From assembly GCA_046309355.1 (NCBI GenBank), contig JBKCPL010000031.1:1-64000 (forward strand): a DNA stretch of 64,000 nt. The letters are read 5' to 3'. The notes under the pieces were generated by a model. That model was not told where the DNA came from and made no database searches. It saw only the letters and a program-made list of their open reading frames with translations. The position numbers and the translations under genes were made by a program. Below, piece after piece: positions 45,223-53,915 of this stretch (positions within the stretch are counted from its first letter, which is position 1; the number at the start of each line of letters is the position of its first letter). Origin of the DNA: CAYSBE01 sp046309355 (GTDB lineage Bacteria; Bacteroidota; Bacteroidia; UKL13-3).

Positions 45223-46359
45223 ATGAAAGTAGCACTAATTACAGGTATTACAGGACAAGATGGAGCCTATCTGGCAGAATTTCTTTTGCAAAAAGGATAT
45301 TTTGTGCATGGCATCAAACGCAGAAGCAGCCTGTTTAACACAGACCGTATAGATCATCTGTATCAGGACCCACACGAAAAAAATGTACGGCTTAAACTGC
45401 ATTACGGAGACCTAACGGACAGTACCAATCTGATACGCATCATACAGGAAACACAGCCCGATGAAATATACAATCTGGCAGCCATGAGTCACGTACACGT
45501 TAGCTTTGAAACACCCGAATACACTGCCAATGCCGATGGAATAGGAACTTTACGCATACTTGAAGCGCTTCGTATTTGCCAACTGGAAAAGAAAACAAAA
45601 GTATATCAGGCTTCAACCAGCGAGTTATATGGGTTGGTACAGGCTGTTCCGCAAAGTGAAACAACTCCGTTCTATCCACGTTCGCCCTATGCAGTAGCTA
45701 AATTATATGCATACTGGATAACGGTAAACTACCGTGAGGCCTATAACATTTTTGCCAGCAACGGAATATTGTTTAACCATGAAAGCCCTACACGCGGGGA
45801 AACCTTTGTAACACGTAAAATTACACGTGCTGCAAGCAAAATAGCTCTGGGTATGCAGGACAAATTGTATTTAGGTAATTTAAATGCACAACGCGACTGG
45901 GGACATGCCAAAGATTACGTGGAAGCCATGTGGCTTATTTTGCAGCAACATAAAGCTGAAGACTTTGTGATTGCTACGGGCAAAACCACATCGGTAAGAG
46001 AATTTGTGCGTATGGCATTCGAAGATGTAGGAATTAACCTGACCTACTCAGGTGAAGGCGAAAAAGAAATAGGTGTAGTCGCTTCTATAAATTCCGGCCG
46101 GTTAGAAGAACTTGAACTAAACGGCTGCAAACTAAAAGTTGGTGATGTTGTAGTTGCAGTAGACCCACATTACTACAGGCCTACCGAAGTTGACTTATTG
46201 ATTGGCGACCCTTCCAAAGCACATGAAAAACTGGGCTGGAAACCTAAGTATGATTTACCGGCATTGGTTAAAGACATGATGAAAAGTGATTTGAAACTGA
46301 TGAAAAGACAAAAATTTTTAAAAGACAGCGGATACAAAATCTTAAATCAACACGAATAG
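45223..46359 (+). CDS. gmd: GDP-mannose 4,6-dehydratase
   Basis: 378 residues. An extended short-chain dehydrogenase with the NADP-binding GITGQDGAYLAEFL (8-21), the HYGDLTDSTNLIR region, the substrate motif ASTSELYG and the catalytic YAVAKLYAYW (Tyr/Lys). Its length equals the family norm (about 370). It converts GDP-mannose to GDP-4-keto-6-deoxymannose, the first step of GDP-L-fucose synthesis. The next gene, fcl, starts five bases downstream and completes the pathway. It feeds fucose into surface glycans. Confidence 0.97.
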   Translation: MKVALITGITGQDGAYLAEFLLQKGYFVHGIKRRSSLFNTDRIDHLYQDPHEKNVRLKLHYGDLTDSTNLIRIIQETQPDEIYNLAAMSHVHVSFETPEYTANADGIGTLRILEALRICQLEKKTKVYQASTSELYGLVQAVPQSETTPFYPRSPYAVAKLYAYWITVNYREAYNIFASNGILFNHESPTRGETFVTRKITRAASKIALGMQDKLYLGNLNAQRDWGHAKDYVEAMWLILQQHKAEDFVIATGKTTSVREFVRMAFEDVGINLTYSGEGEKEIGVVASINSGRLEELELNGCKLKVGDVVVAVDPHYYRPTEVDLLIGDPSKAHEKLGWKPKYDLPALVKDMMKSDLKLMKRQKFLKDSGYKILNQHE

Positions 46360-46364
46360 TTGCT

Positions 46365-47303
46365 GTGAATAAAACAGATAAAATATATATAGCCGGACAC
46401 AAAGGCATGGTGGGTTCGGCCGTATACCGCAAACTCAAAAGCGAAGGGTATACGCATATTGTAGGTAAAACATCTGCTGAATTAAACCTTACCAACCAAC
46501 AGGCCGTTGCTGAGTTCTTTGTACACGAAAAACCCGATTATGTTTTTTTAGCTGCAGCTAAAGTGGGGGGTATTGTTGCGAACAATACCTACAGAGCACA
46601 ATTCATCTATGAAAATCTGATGATTCAAAACAATATCATCCATCAGAGCTATGTGCACGGAGTAAAGAAACTGATGTTTTTCGGTTCCAGCTGCATTTAT
46701 CCCAAACTTGCTCCACAGCCATTAAAAGAAGACTATTTGCTGAGCGGTCTGCTTGAGCCAACCAACGAACCTTACGCTATCGCAAAAATCAGCGGTATTA
46801 AAATGTGTGAGGCGTACCGCGATCAATATGGATGTAATTTTATTAGCGTTATGCCTACCAATCTATATGGCTACAACGATAATTACCATCCTGAAAATAG
46901 CCACGTGGTTCCTGCGTTGCTGCGCAAATTTCACGAAGCACGTATTCACAATACGCCAGAAGTTATCGTTTGGGGTACTGGATCTCCGCTGCGTGAATTT
47001 CTATTTGTAGATGACTTGGCAGATGCAGCTTACATGCTGATGCAGTCGTATAATGAAAAAGACTTTTTAAATATTGGCTGTGGAGAGGATATCTCCATAA
47101 AAAATCTTGCAGAACTAATTAAAGAAATTACCGGCTATACCGGCAACATCGTTTTCGATGCTACAAAACCCGATGGCACTCCACGTAAACTAATGGATGT
47201 AGGCCGTTTAAAGGCACAAGGATGGAGCCCGAAAATTAACTTGCGTGACGGGCTTAAACTGGCGTATGCCGATTTTATAGCTAGTTATACTAAGGAAAGA
47301 TAA
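46365..47303 (+). CDS. fcl: GDP-L-fucose synthase
   Basis: 312 residues from a GTG start. An SDR with NADP-binding AGHKGMVGSAVYRKL near the N-terminus, the SSCIYPKLAPQPLKED stretch and catalytic YAIAKISGIKMCEAY. It epimerises and reduces GDP-4-keto-6-deoxymannose to GDP-L-fucose. It is five bases after gmd, so the pair forms an operon. The 3' end faces a small minus-strand lipoprotein gene. Confidence 0.97.
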   Translation: MNKTDKIYIAGHKGMVGSAVYRKLKSEGYTHIVGKTSAELNLTNQQAVAEFFVHEKPDYVFLAAAKVGGIVANNTYRAQFIYENLMIQNNIIHQSYVHGVKKLMFFGSSCIYPKLAPQPLKEDYLLSGLLEPTNEPYAIAKISGIKMCEAYRDQYGCNFISVMPTNLYGYNDNYHPENSHVVPALLRKFHEARIHNTPEVIVWGTGSPLREFLFVDDLADAAYMLMQSYNEKDFLNIGCGEDISIKNLAELIKEITGYTGNIVFDATKPDGTPRKLMDVGRLKAQGWSPKINLRDGLKLAYADFIASYTKER

Positions 47304-47307
47304 TCTG

Positions 47308-47430
47308 CTAAAATCCATTTGGGCAGTTGCACCCCTTTTTGGCACGTACCTTAACCGACTTACAGGCGGGTGCCGATATAAGGAACAATGCTAAAGCAGC
47401 TATAGATATAATTACGAATACCTTTTTCAT
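47308..47430 (-). CDS. 40-residue putative small lipoprotein
   Basis: ATG at 47430 to TAG at 47308. The product has a Lys-Lys start, a hydrophobic stretch (about 4-21) and a cysteine at 23 (ISAPACKS) that could be lipidated, although the -3/-2 residues are not canonical. A short mature peptide follows with KKGCNCPNGF at the end. Tiny lipoproteins of this layout are common but unassigned in Bacteroidota. It is converging on fcl, and is shorter than most gene-length cut-offs. Function unknown. Confidence 0.7.
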   Translation of the reverse strand: MKKVFVIISIAALALFLISAPACKSVKVRAKKGCNCPNGF

Positions 47431-47488
47431 GTGGCGCAAAGTTAAGTTAAATACGTAAACTTGCGCCCGAAATTATAAACTGAATAGT

Positions 47489-48139
47489 ATGGAAATTATA
47501 GACTTTATAGTGCACATAGATGCTCATCTTGAGCAGTTCATCAGTCAATACGGAGTATTGGTGTATGGTTTACTGTTTTTAATTGTATTTATGGAAACCG
47601 GTTTTGTTGTTACCCCTTTCTTACCTGGCGATTCGTTGCTGTTCGCTGCAGGTGCGCTTGCTGCGAATGAAGCAAACAACCTGAACGTGTTTATCATTAT
47701 GCCATTACTTATTGTAGCTGCATTATGTGGCGACAATACGAATTATTTCATTGGCCGTTTTCTGGCTAAAAAAGGGGAAGGCGCTAAACTATTTGGTATA
47801 TTCACCATTCGTAAAGACTACCTCGATAAAACGCATGGCTTTTATGAGCGACATGGTGCACGCACAATTATCATAGCCCGTTTTGTACCCATTGTGCGCA
47901 CATTTGCCCCCTTTGTAGCAGGTGTTGGGAATATGACTTACCAAAAATACATCCGTAACTGTATTGCAGGGGCTCTGCTTTGGGTTATTTCCATCACTAC
48001 GGCAGGATACTTTTTAGGCACGATACCTATTGTAAAAAACAACTTCGAACTCGTTGTTTTTGGCATCATATTTATTTCACTTATACCTGTTGTTATTGAA
48101 ATCATCAGGCAGTATGTAGCTAAATCCAATACTAAATAA
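47489..48139 (+). CDS. DedA family membrane protein
   Basis: 216 residues with about five membrane segments. The DedA motifs are FLPGDSLLFAAGALA near the N-terminus, CGDNTNYFIGRFL, and ARFVPIVRTFAPFVAGVGNM. DedA/SNARE-associated proteins sit in the inner membrane and include undecaprenyl-phosphate or phospholipid translocases; the exact cargo here is not shown. It stands alone before a T9SS cargo gene. Confidence 0.93.
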   Translation: MEIIDFIVHIDAHLEQFISQYGVLVYGLLFLIVFMETGFVVTPFLPGDSLLFAAGALAANEANNLNVFIIMPLLIVAALCGDNTNYFIGRFLAKKGEGAKLFGIFTIRKDYLDKTHGFYERHGARTIIIARFVPIVRTFAPFVAGVGNMTYQKYIRNCIAGALLWVISITTAGYFLGTIPIVKNNFELVVFGIIFISLIPVVIEIIRQYVAKSNTK

Positions 48140-48142
48140 CTA

Positions 48143-48150
48143 TATATTTG
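48143..48150 (+). promoter_or_regulatory. -7 promoter element of the T9SS protein gene at 48180
   Basis: TATATTTG, exact TAnnTTTG, followed by CA, lies 29 bases before the ATG at 48180. A -33 TTTG is not evident. Confidence 0.6.
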
Positions 48151-48179
48151 CATTTCGTAAACTAATACATAAAACTAGT

Positions 48180-49202
48180 ATGAAAAGAATTATTACTCTT
48201 ACATTAACCATTATGTGTTTTGCAACCGTGCAAGCACAAATTACCATTACCCGCACTGATATTGGAAACATTAATGACAAAGTGTACTACGCCTCACGCG
48301 ACACCTTCTCTACCACTATCAACATTGCCGATACCGGCACTTCAAAAGTGTGGGATTTTACATCTGTCATTCCGCTATCACACGATAGTGCTATGTTTTT
48401 AGACCCGTCAACTGATCCGGCTGCTCCTGCGGATTGTAACCTAATTATTGAAGAAGGTGGCGAAGCAGTTTATGTTCAGATAAACAATGACAGTATGGTT
48501 ATTATTCAACAAGATGACCAAACCGGACTTGGCGGTTCAGCCCGTGCATTGGTATTTCCGATGTCAAAAGGCACCGCTTTCAATGATAATATCATCATAT
48601 CGATTACCAGCACACCCGGTGACCTGGGATTCCCACTTCCAGGTGATTCGATAAAAATAGATGCCAAGATTTATACAAATACGTTGGCTGATGCCAGTGG
48701 AACACTTAAAACGCCTGAAGCGGATTACGATGTACTTCGTATTGCCAGCAAGGTACAAACAGACATAACAATATCTATTCTGGCATTTGGAATGTGGACG
48801 GAATTTTTCAGGCAGCAAGACACCACTTACACATACAACTGGATGTCGAAAAATAAGAAATATTATGTGGCAACGGCTGAAGCAGATAAAAGCGGAAATG
48901 TAACCTCTATGAGGTGGCAAGTAAGTTCAGTTCCAGCCCCGGTAGGACTGAAGAAAACCATAGCGCAGTCATCTGTTAAATTATTCCCAAATCCTGTATC
49001 AACACAGTTAAATGTAGAATTAGCTGAAGGGTCAGCTTTCACCTACACGATATATGACATTAACGGAAGATTGGTAAAGTCGGGTTCTAGTGCAATGGCT
49101 TCATCAAGAGTTGATGTAAACGACTTACCCAATGGCATATACCACTGCCATATTGAAACCACAACCGGTCAAACCAGCAAACGATTTGTAGTAACACACT
49201 AA
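48180..49202 (+). CDS. T9SS type A sorting-domain protein of unknown function
   Basis: 340 residues. A signal peptide (about 1-20, ending VQAQ) precedes a beta-rich body (for example KVWDFTSVIPLSHDSAMF). The C-terminal T9SS type A sorting domain starts about 265 (LFPNPVSTQLNVEL, IYDINGRLVKSG, LPNGIYHCHIETT). It should be exported by the type IX system. No catalytic or binding motif is recognisable. It is monocistronic, between a TAnnTTTG promoter and an intrinsic terminator. Confidence 0.9.
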   Translation: MKRIITLTLTIMCFATVQAQITITRTDIGNINDKVYYASRDTFSTTINIADTGTSKVWDFTSVIPLSHDSAMFLDPSTDPAAPADCNLIIEEGGEAVYVQINNDSMVIIQQDDQTGLGGSARALVFPMSKGTAFNDNIIISITSTPGDLGFPLPGDSIKIDAKIYTNTLADASGTLKTPEADYDVLRIASKVQTDITISILAFGMWTEFFRQQDTTYTYNWMSKNKKYYVATAEADKSGNVTSMRWQVSSVPAPVGLKKTIAQSSVKLFPNPVSTQLNVELAEGSAFTYTIYDINGRLVKSGSSAMASSRVDVNDLPNGIYHCHIETTTGQTSKRFVVTH

Positions 49203-49221
49203 TTCGTAGTATACCGCTAAA

Positions 49222-49256
49222 CAAAAAGCCCGTCAAGTAGTGCCGGGCTTTTTTGT
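49222..49256. terminator. Intrinsic terminator between convergent genes
   Basis: The stem AAAAAGCCCG pairs with CGGGCTTTTTT around a loop of about 11 bases, with a T run on the plus strand and an A run on the other side. It separates the rightward T9SS protein gene from leftward ispE and can act on both strands. Confidence 0.9.
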
Positions 49257-49277
49257 TATATACGGATTTAAAAAAAT

Positions 49278-50108
49278 CTATAACTGAACGTTACACGCAC
49301 ATAGGTGCTGCAACCCGTCTGTTAGCGTTGGCTGCTCCCTGAAAAGCCCAAAGATAGACGAGCCACTTCCGCTCATACAGGCGTAAGCTGCACCACATTC
49401 GTATAGCTGCTTTTTGTATGATGCCAGTTCCGGAAACTGACTGAATACAGATAACTCGAAGTCGTTCACCACATCGGTATGCCAGCGTTCAAGAGGCTGA
49501 CTCAGCAGTTCTTTTAACGATGAAGAAAAAGTATTTCGTGGTGTAACTTTACTGTAGGCTAATTTTGTGCTGGAATGAACAGGAGGCGTGAGCAATACCA
49601 ACCACAATCCTTTCAGGTGAATGGAAAATGGTTCAAGTTCATGACCTTTACCTACTAAATAAGCAGGTTCGTTATCGATAAAGAAAGTACAATCACTGCC
49701 TAGTGTTGATGCCATTTGCTTCATCAATGCCTGAGTCAGATTCATCTCAAACTTATCATTGAGTAATTTTAGCATGAATGCCGCATCGGCTGATCCCCCA
49801 CCCAATCCGGCACCCATTGGAATTTTCTTATATAAGTAGATATCAACCGGGGGCAAATCTGCATACGCTGACATGGTCTCATAAGCCCGCACACACAAAT
49901 TATCTTCAGCGGGTCCATCCACAGCAATGCCATAAGACGTAAATTGCCATTTAGGCTTACCTGTCTGCCAATTTTTAAGTTCTACAACCTCCAGCATGTC
50001 ATGAAACGGTATTGGATAAAATACACTTTCAATGGTATGAAATCCATCGTCACGCTTACTTAGTACACGTAACCCTATATTTATCTTAGCATTTGGAAAA
50101 CTAATCAT
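49278..50108 (-). CDS. ispE: 4-diphosphocytidyl-2-C-methyl-D-erythritol kinase
   Basis: 276 residues from the ATG at 50108, the family start MISFPNAKINIGLRVL. A start nine codons earlier is possible but lacks family residues. GHMP kinase motif 2 reads PMGAGLGGGSADAAF. The C-terminal ACMSGSGSSIFGLF is the GHMP motif 3. It phosphorylates the cytidyl intermediate of the MEP isoprenoid route. It diverges from the metallophosphoesterase gene and converges on the T9SS gene. Confidence 0.96.
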   Translation of the reverse strand: MISFPNAKINIGLRVLSKRDDGFHTIESVFYPIPFHDMLEVVELKNWQTGKPKWQFTSYGIAVDGPAEDNLCVRAYETMSAYADLPPVDIYLYKKIPMGAGLGGGSADAAFMLKLLNDKFEMNLTQALMKQMASTLGSDCTFFIDNEPAYLVGKGHELEPFSIHLKGLWLVLLTPPVHSSTKLAYSKVTPRNTFSSSLKELLSQPLERWHTDVVNDFELSVFSQFPELASYKKQLYECGAAYACMSGSGSSIFGLFREQPTLTDGLQHLCACNVQL

Positions 50109-50119
50109 ACGAATGATTG

Positions 50120-50127
50120 TACCTTTG
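50120..50127 (+). promoter_or_regulatory. -7 promoter element of the metallophosphoesterase gene
   Basis: TACCTTTG, an exact TAnnTTTG match, with a TTTG at 50092-50095 and a spacer of 24 bases, longer than the usual 19-23. It is 30 bases before the ATG at 50157 and lies between the divergent ispE and phosphoesterase starts. Confidence 0.5.
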
Positions 50128-50156
50128 GCAGGCAAATTGCAGAATTATTTACACAA

Positions 50157-51419
50157 ATGCTTGAATTCAAAATCAAATTAATTCTGTCTATCATTTCCTT
50201 CATCTGGTTGGTAGATGTTTATTCGTGGCAGGCCGTAAAAACGATGCTTATTCGTAAATACAGTCATCACCTAAAAACTTGGAAAAATGTGTATTTCAGT
50301 ATACCTATTGTAGTCAGTTTATTATTTCTGGCTACGTTCTTTGTCCCTTCACTGGAAACCAATATGGTTTATCGTACTTATATCTCTTCGCTTATTTTCG
50401 TCATCTACTTATCTAAATTTTTACTGTGTATTTTCCTACTGGCTGAAGATACTATTCGTGGGGTACGCTGGATATATCATAAATTGAAACCTAAAAGAGT
50501 AACACACACCGGAGATCATACAAAAAGTATTAGCCGTGCGCGTTTTTTATCGCAGGCAGGTACGCTTACAGCCGGTGTACCCTTGGTGATGCTTACTAAA
50601 GGCATTTTTAAAGGCGCATACGATTACCGCATTCACCGCGTTCCGCTCTACCTTAAAAATCTGCCTGCTGCTTTTAATGGGTTAAAATTGATTCAGTTTT
50701 CAGACATACATACCGGTAGTTTATTCGATAAAGATTCGGTTCATAAGGGTATACAACTGGCGATGAATGAGAAACCCGATATGCTATTTTTCACAGGTGA
50801 TTTGGTAAATAACCATACCGATGAAGCTTATCCGCTGATGGATCACTTTGCCCAATTGAAAGCTCCAATGGGGGTGTACAGTATTTTCGGAAATCACGAT
50901 TACGGTGACTACATAGCTTGGGCCAGTAAAGAGGCGAAAGAAAAAAACCTGAATGATCTGGTACAGGTACACAAAGACATGGGCTGGCATTTGTTGCGCA
51001 ACGAACACGTTGTGCTGGAGCGAGCCGGACAAAAATTAGGTCTGCTTGGGGTAGAGAACTGGGGCGATAAAGGAAGATTTCAAAAATTTGGCGACATAGA
51101 CAAAGCCAAACAGGGCATGCAAGATGTTGCCGTTAAATTATTGCTATCGCATGATCCATCCCATTTCGATACGATAGTAAGTAAACAGCATAAAGATATT
51201 GCTGCTACATTTAGCGGACACACACACGGTTTTCAATTTGGCATTGAAAACAGCTTTATAAAATGGAGCCCTTCACAATATATATACCCTCGATGGGCAG
51301 GATTATACAATGAAGGCGAACAACAGCTATATGTAAATAGAGGTTTCGGATTTTTAGGCTACCCAGGGCGTGTAGGAATTATGCCTGAGATTACCGTTTT
51401 TGAACTACGCAGAGGCTAA
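50157..51419 (+). CDS. Membrane-anchored calcineurin-type metallophosphoesterase
   Basis: 420 residues. Three or four N-terminal hydrophobic segments (to about 105) precede a calcineurin-like domain with SDIHTG, TGDLVN, GNHDYGDY, SHDPSHF and SGHTHGFQFG in the canonical order of metal ligands. The active domain likely faces the periplasm, with a linker carrying a Tat-like SRARFLSQAGT near 125. Related proteins are YkuE-type phosphodiesterases or lipid-linked phosphatases; the substrate is open. It converges on obgE. Confidence 0.92.
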   Translation: MLEFKIKLILSIISFIWLVDVYSWQAVKTMLIRKYSHHLKTWKNVYFSIPIVVSLLFLATFFVPSLETNMVYRTYISSLIFVIYLSKFLLCIFLLAEDTIRGVRWIYHKLKPKRVTHTGDHTKSISRARFLSQAGTLTAGVPLVMLTKGIFKGAYDYRIHRVPLYLKNLPAAFNGLKLIQFSDIHTGSLFDKDSVHKGIQLAMNEKPDMLFFTGDLVNNHTDEAYPLMDHFAQLKAPMGVYSIFGNHDYGDYIAWASKEAKEKNLNDLVQVHKDMGWHLLRNEHVVLERAGQKLGLLGVENWGDKGRFQKFGDIDKAKQGMQDVAVKLLLSHDPSHFDTIVSKQHKDIAATFSGHTHGFQFGIENSFIKWSPSQYIYPRWAGLYNEGEQQLYVNRGFGFLGYPGRVGIMPEITVFELRRG

Positions 51420-51421
51420 TT

Positions 51422-52414
51422 TTACTCGTTAATCAATTGCCAGAGTTTATCTTTCAGTGACTGAATATTAAGGCCTGTTGCTGAGCTTATGAAAATATGA
51501 GGCACACGTGCAGGCAATTCCTTCTTTAACTCTTTCATCAACTCTTCATCCAGCAAATCGCATTTGCTGATGGCGAGTATTCGTTTTTTCTCCAACAGTT
51601 CAGGATTGTACTGTTCAAGTTCATGTAAAAGTATAGCGTACTCTTCCTTAATATTTTTGCTGTCGGCCGGAATCAGAAAAAGCAGCGTTGCGTTGCGTTC
51701 GATATGCCGTAAAAAACGCGTACCTAAACCTTTGCCCTGATGGGCACCTTCTATAATTCCGGGAATATCGGCCATAACAAACGAACGAAAATCGCGGTAC
51801 TGCACCATGCCCAAATTGGGTACCAATGTAGTGAACGGGTAATCGGCTATTTCAGGTTTAGCAGCACTCATTACACTCAAGAGTGTTGATTTACCTGCGT
51901 TGGGAAATCCGACCAATCCTACATCGGCTAATACTTTTAGCTCTAGAATTTTCCACTCTTCTTTGCCCGGTTCTCCGGGTTGAGCAAATCTGGGCGATTG
52001 TTGTGTAGCACTCTTGAAATGATTGTTACCAAGACCTCCCCTGCCACCCGCCAGCAATACCTCTTCCTGTCCATCAACAGTAATTTCAAAAACAACTTCT
52101 CCCGATTCGGCATCGCGTGCAATGGTTCCGAGCGGAACTTCCAGAATCTCGTTTTTACCGTCTGCACCCTTACATAACTTGGCGGTACCGTTTGCACCGG
52201 GTTCAGCAATTACGTGCTTCCTGTATTTTAGGTGAAGCAGAGTCCACATTTGTGCATTTCCTCGCAGTATAATACTGCCACCTCTGCCCCCATCACCTCC
52301 ATCAGGTCCGCCTTTGGCCGTGTGTTTATCGCGGTGAAAATGCACGGATCCGGCACCACCTTTACCACTGCGGCAACAAATTTTTACATAGTCAACAAAG
52401 TTACTTTCTGCCAC
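51422..52414 (-). CDS. obgE: Obg family GTPase
   Basis: 330 residues. The N-terminal glycine-rich OBG domain (about 1-160, GGRGGLGNNHFKS) is followed by the G domain with G1 GFPNAGKST, G3 DIPGIIEGAHQGKGLG and G4 SKCD. There is no long acidic OCT domain. ObgE acts in 50S ribosome assembly and stress control. It is three bases after adk in the leftward hpt-adk-obgE set. Confidence 0.97.
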   Translation of the reverse strand: MAESNFVDYVKICCRSGKGGAGSVHFHRDKHTAKGGPDGGDGGRGGSIILRGNAQMWTLLHLKYRKHVIAEPGANGTAKLCKGADGKNEILEVPLGTIARDAESGEVVFEITVDGQEEVLLAGGRGGLGNNHFKSATQQSPRFAQPGEPGKEEWKILELKVLADVGLVGFPNAGKSTLLSVMSAAKPEIADYPFTTLVPNLGMVQYRDFRSFVMADIPGIIEGAHQGKGLGTRFLRHIERNATLLFLIPADSKNIKEEYAILLHELEQYNPELLEKKRILAISKCDLLDEELMKELKKELPARVPHIFISSATGLNIQSLKDKLWQLINE

Positions 52415-52417
52415 TGC

Positions 52418-53275
52418 TTACCTGCCTTTACGGCCCACTGATTTTATTTTTTTTGAGGTTGCTTTCTTTACAGCAGTTTTAGTCTTTGTTGCTTTAGCCG
52501 TTGATTTCTTTTTTGCCACAGGCTTAGCCGTTGTCTTTTTTACTGGCTTGGCTTTTTTTACTGCTGTAGTTTTACTTATTGCACGTTTTGCCGCTACTTT
52601 CTTTGTTTTTTTAGCAGCTGTGCGTTTAGGCGCGGTAGCTTTTTTCTTTTTAGCAACAGGTACTACTTTTTTTGATGCTGATTTCTTGGCTGTACTGTTT
52701 GGAGCACCTTTATCTATTACCACACATAGCGCTTTGAATATGGCCTCAATAGTACCTATTCCTTTCACACCCTTATATTTTCCCTGTGCTGAATAGTAAT
52801 CTTTAACGGGCATGGTTTCAGCGTTGTATACATCGATACGTTTTTGTATCACCTTCGGATCCTGATCATCGGGTCTTCCGCTATCTTTTCCTCTTAACAC
52901 CAGCCTTTTTCTAAGTTCTTCTTCGGCTACTTCAAGTGCAAGCATGATAGTGATAGCTGTTGCCCTGGTTTTAAGAAACTGGTCGAGTGCCTTTGCCTGA
53001 GCACGTGTACGGGGAAAACCATCGAAAATAAATCCTTTGGCTTTGGGATTACGGGCACATTCCGCTTCCAGCATTTTGATAGTTACTTCATCGGGTACAA
53101 GCTGCCCCTTATCGATATAGCTTTTGGCTAAATTCCCCAGCGGTGTACCGCCTTTGATATTGGCTCTGAAAATATCACCCGTTGACAGGTGCACCAATCC
53201 GTATTTTTTAATAAGCTTAGCCGATTGTGTGCCTTTACCGGCACCCGGAGGTCCAAATAGTACAATGTTTAACAT
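52418..53275 (-). CDS. adk: Adenylate kinase with a 96-residue lysine-rich C-terminal tail
   Basis: 285 residues from the ATG at 53275 (family start MLNIVLFGPPGAGKGTQ). The core (about 1-189) has the P-loop GPPGAGKGT, the AMP-binding HLSTGDIFR and FIFDGFPRT, and the short LID (GRPDDQDPKVI) that lacks a zinc-binding insert. It balances AMP, ADP and ATP. Residues 190-285 add a tail with 33 Lys of 96, many Ala, Thr and Pro, and no Asp or Glu. The repeats (AKK, KKT, PVAKKK) resemble histone H1-like bacterial proteins. The tail is in one frame with the kinase, so it is part of the same protein. It may bind nucleic acid or ribosomes. Usual length is about 190-215, so this is unusual. Confidence 0.95.
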   Translation of the reverse strand: MLNIVLFGPPGAGKGTQSAKLIKKYGLVHLSTGDIFRANIKGGTPLGNLAKSYIDKGQLVPDEVTIKMLEAECARNPKAKGFIFDGFPRTRAQAKALDQFLKTRATAITIMLALEVAEEELRKRLVLRGKDSGRPDDQDPKVIQKRIDVYNAETMPVKDYYSAQGKYKGVKGIGTIEAIFKALCVVIDKGAPNSTAKKSASKKVVPVAKKKKATAPKRTAAKKTKKVAAKRAISKTTAVKKAKPVKKTTAKPVAKKKSTAKATKTKTAVKKATSKKIKSVGRKGR

Positions 53276-53347
53276 ATACGCATTCAATTTATACAAGGTG
53301 CGAATTACGGCTTAGTGGTTCGAAAAGAAAAATGAAAAATGCTACGG

Positions 53348-53899
53348 TTATATTTCTGAGTAAATATGCCTGAGGTTTCGGCCATATCCATCAAAGTCCA
53401 GACCATATCCTAGCAAAAACCGATCAGGCACTTCAAATCCAATGTAGTCCGGCTTTACCGGTCGCTTCAAACGGGATGGCTTGAACAATAATGTAGCTAC
53501 TGCAACCGATGCGGGTTGGTGCGCATTTACGCGGTTAAGTACCTCTGTAAGTGTAATTCCCGTATCGACTATATCTTCAACAAGAATGACGTGGCGGCCT
53601 TCAATAGATTCATTTAAGCCGATCAGTTCATTTACTTTACCGGTCGTTTCGGTTCCGGAATAGCTGGCCACTTTAACAAAGCTGACGTTGCTTTTTATGT
53701 GTACCGCTTTCATTAAATCGGAAATAAACATGAATGAACCGTTTAATACACCAACAAAAATAGGGTCTTTGTGCGCATACTGTTCGTTCAACTGTTGCGC
53801 CAGTTCACCGATACGATTCAGAATTTGCTCTTCGTTAATATACGGCTGAAAATATTTTCCAAGTACCTGAACCGTATCCTCGCTTTTTGATAATTCCAT
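53348..53899 (-). CDS. hpt: Hypoxanthine phosphoribosyltransferase
   Basis: 183 residues. The PRPP-binding signature VILVEDIVDTGITLTEV is present with FVGVLNGSFMFISDLM and the C-terminal IGFEVPDRFLLGYGLDFDG. It salvages hypoxanthine or guanine to IMP or GMP. It is first of the leftward set hpt-adk-obgE, with 72 bases before adk. The -7 element TATATTTG ends five bases before the ATG, so the transcript may start at the A of the ATG. Confidence 0.96.
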   Translation of the reverse strand: MELSKSEDTVQVLGKYFQPYINEEQILNRIGELAQQLNEQYAHKDPIFVGVLNGSFMFISDLMKAVHIKSNVSFVKVASYSGTETTGKVNELIGLNESIEGRHVILVEDIVDTGITLTEVLNRVNAHQPASVAVATLLFKPSRLKRPVKPDYIGFEVPDRFLLGYGLDFDGYGRNLRHIYSEI

Positions 53900-53903
53900 T
53901 TGT

Positions 53904-53911
53904 CAAATATA
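53904..53911 (-). promoter_or_regulatory. -7 promoter element of hpt, abutting the start codon
   Basis: Minus strand TATATTTG, an exact TAnnTTTG match. Only ACAA separates it from the ATG at 53899, which implies a leaderless or near-leaderless transcript if transcription begins at the usual distance. Confidence 0.55.
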
Positions 53912-53915
53912 TATT

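Noticed and set aside
52418..52710. A separate histone-H1-like gene downstream of adk.
   Set aside because: The lysine-rich region is in the adk frame with no stop or start between, so it is a C-terminal tail, not a second gene.
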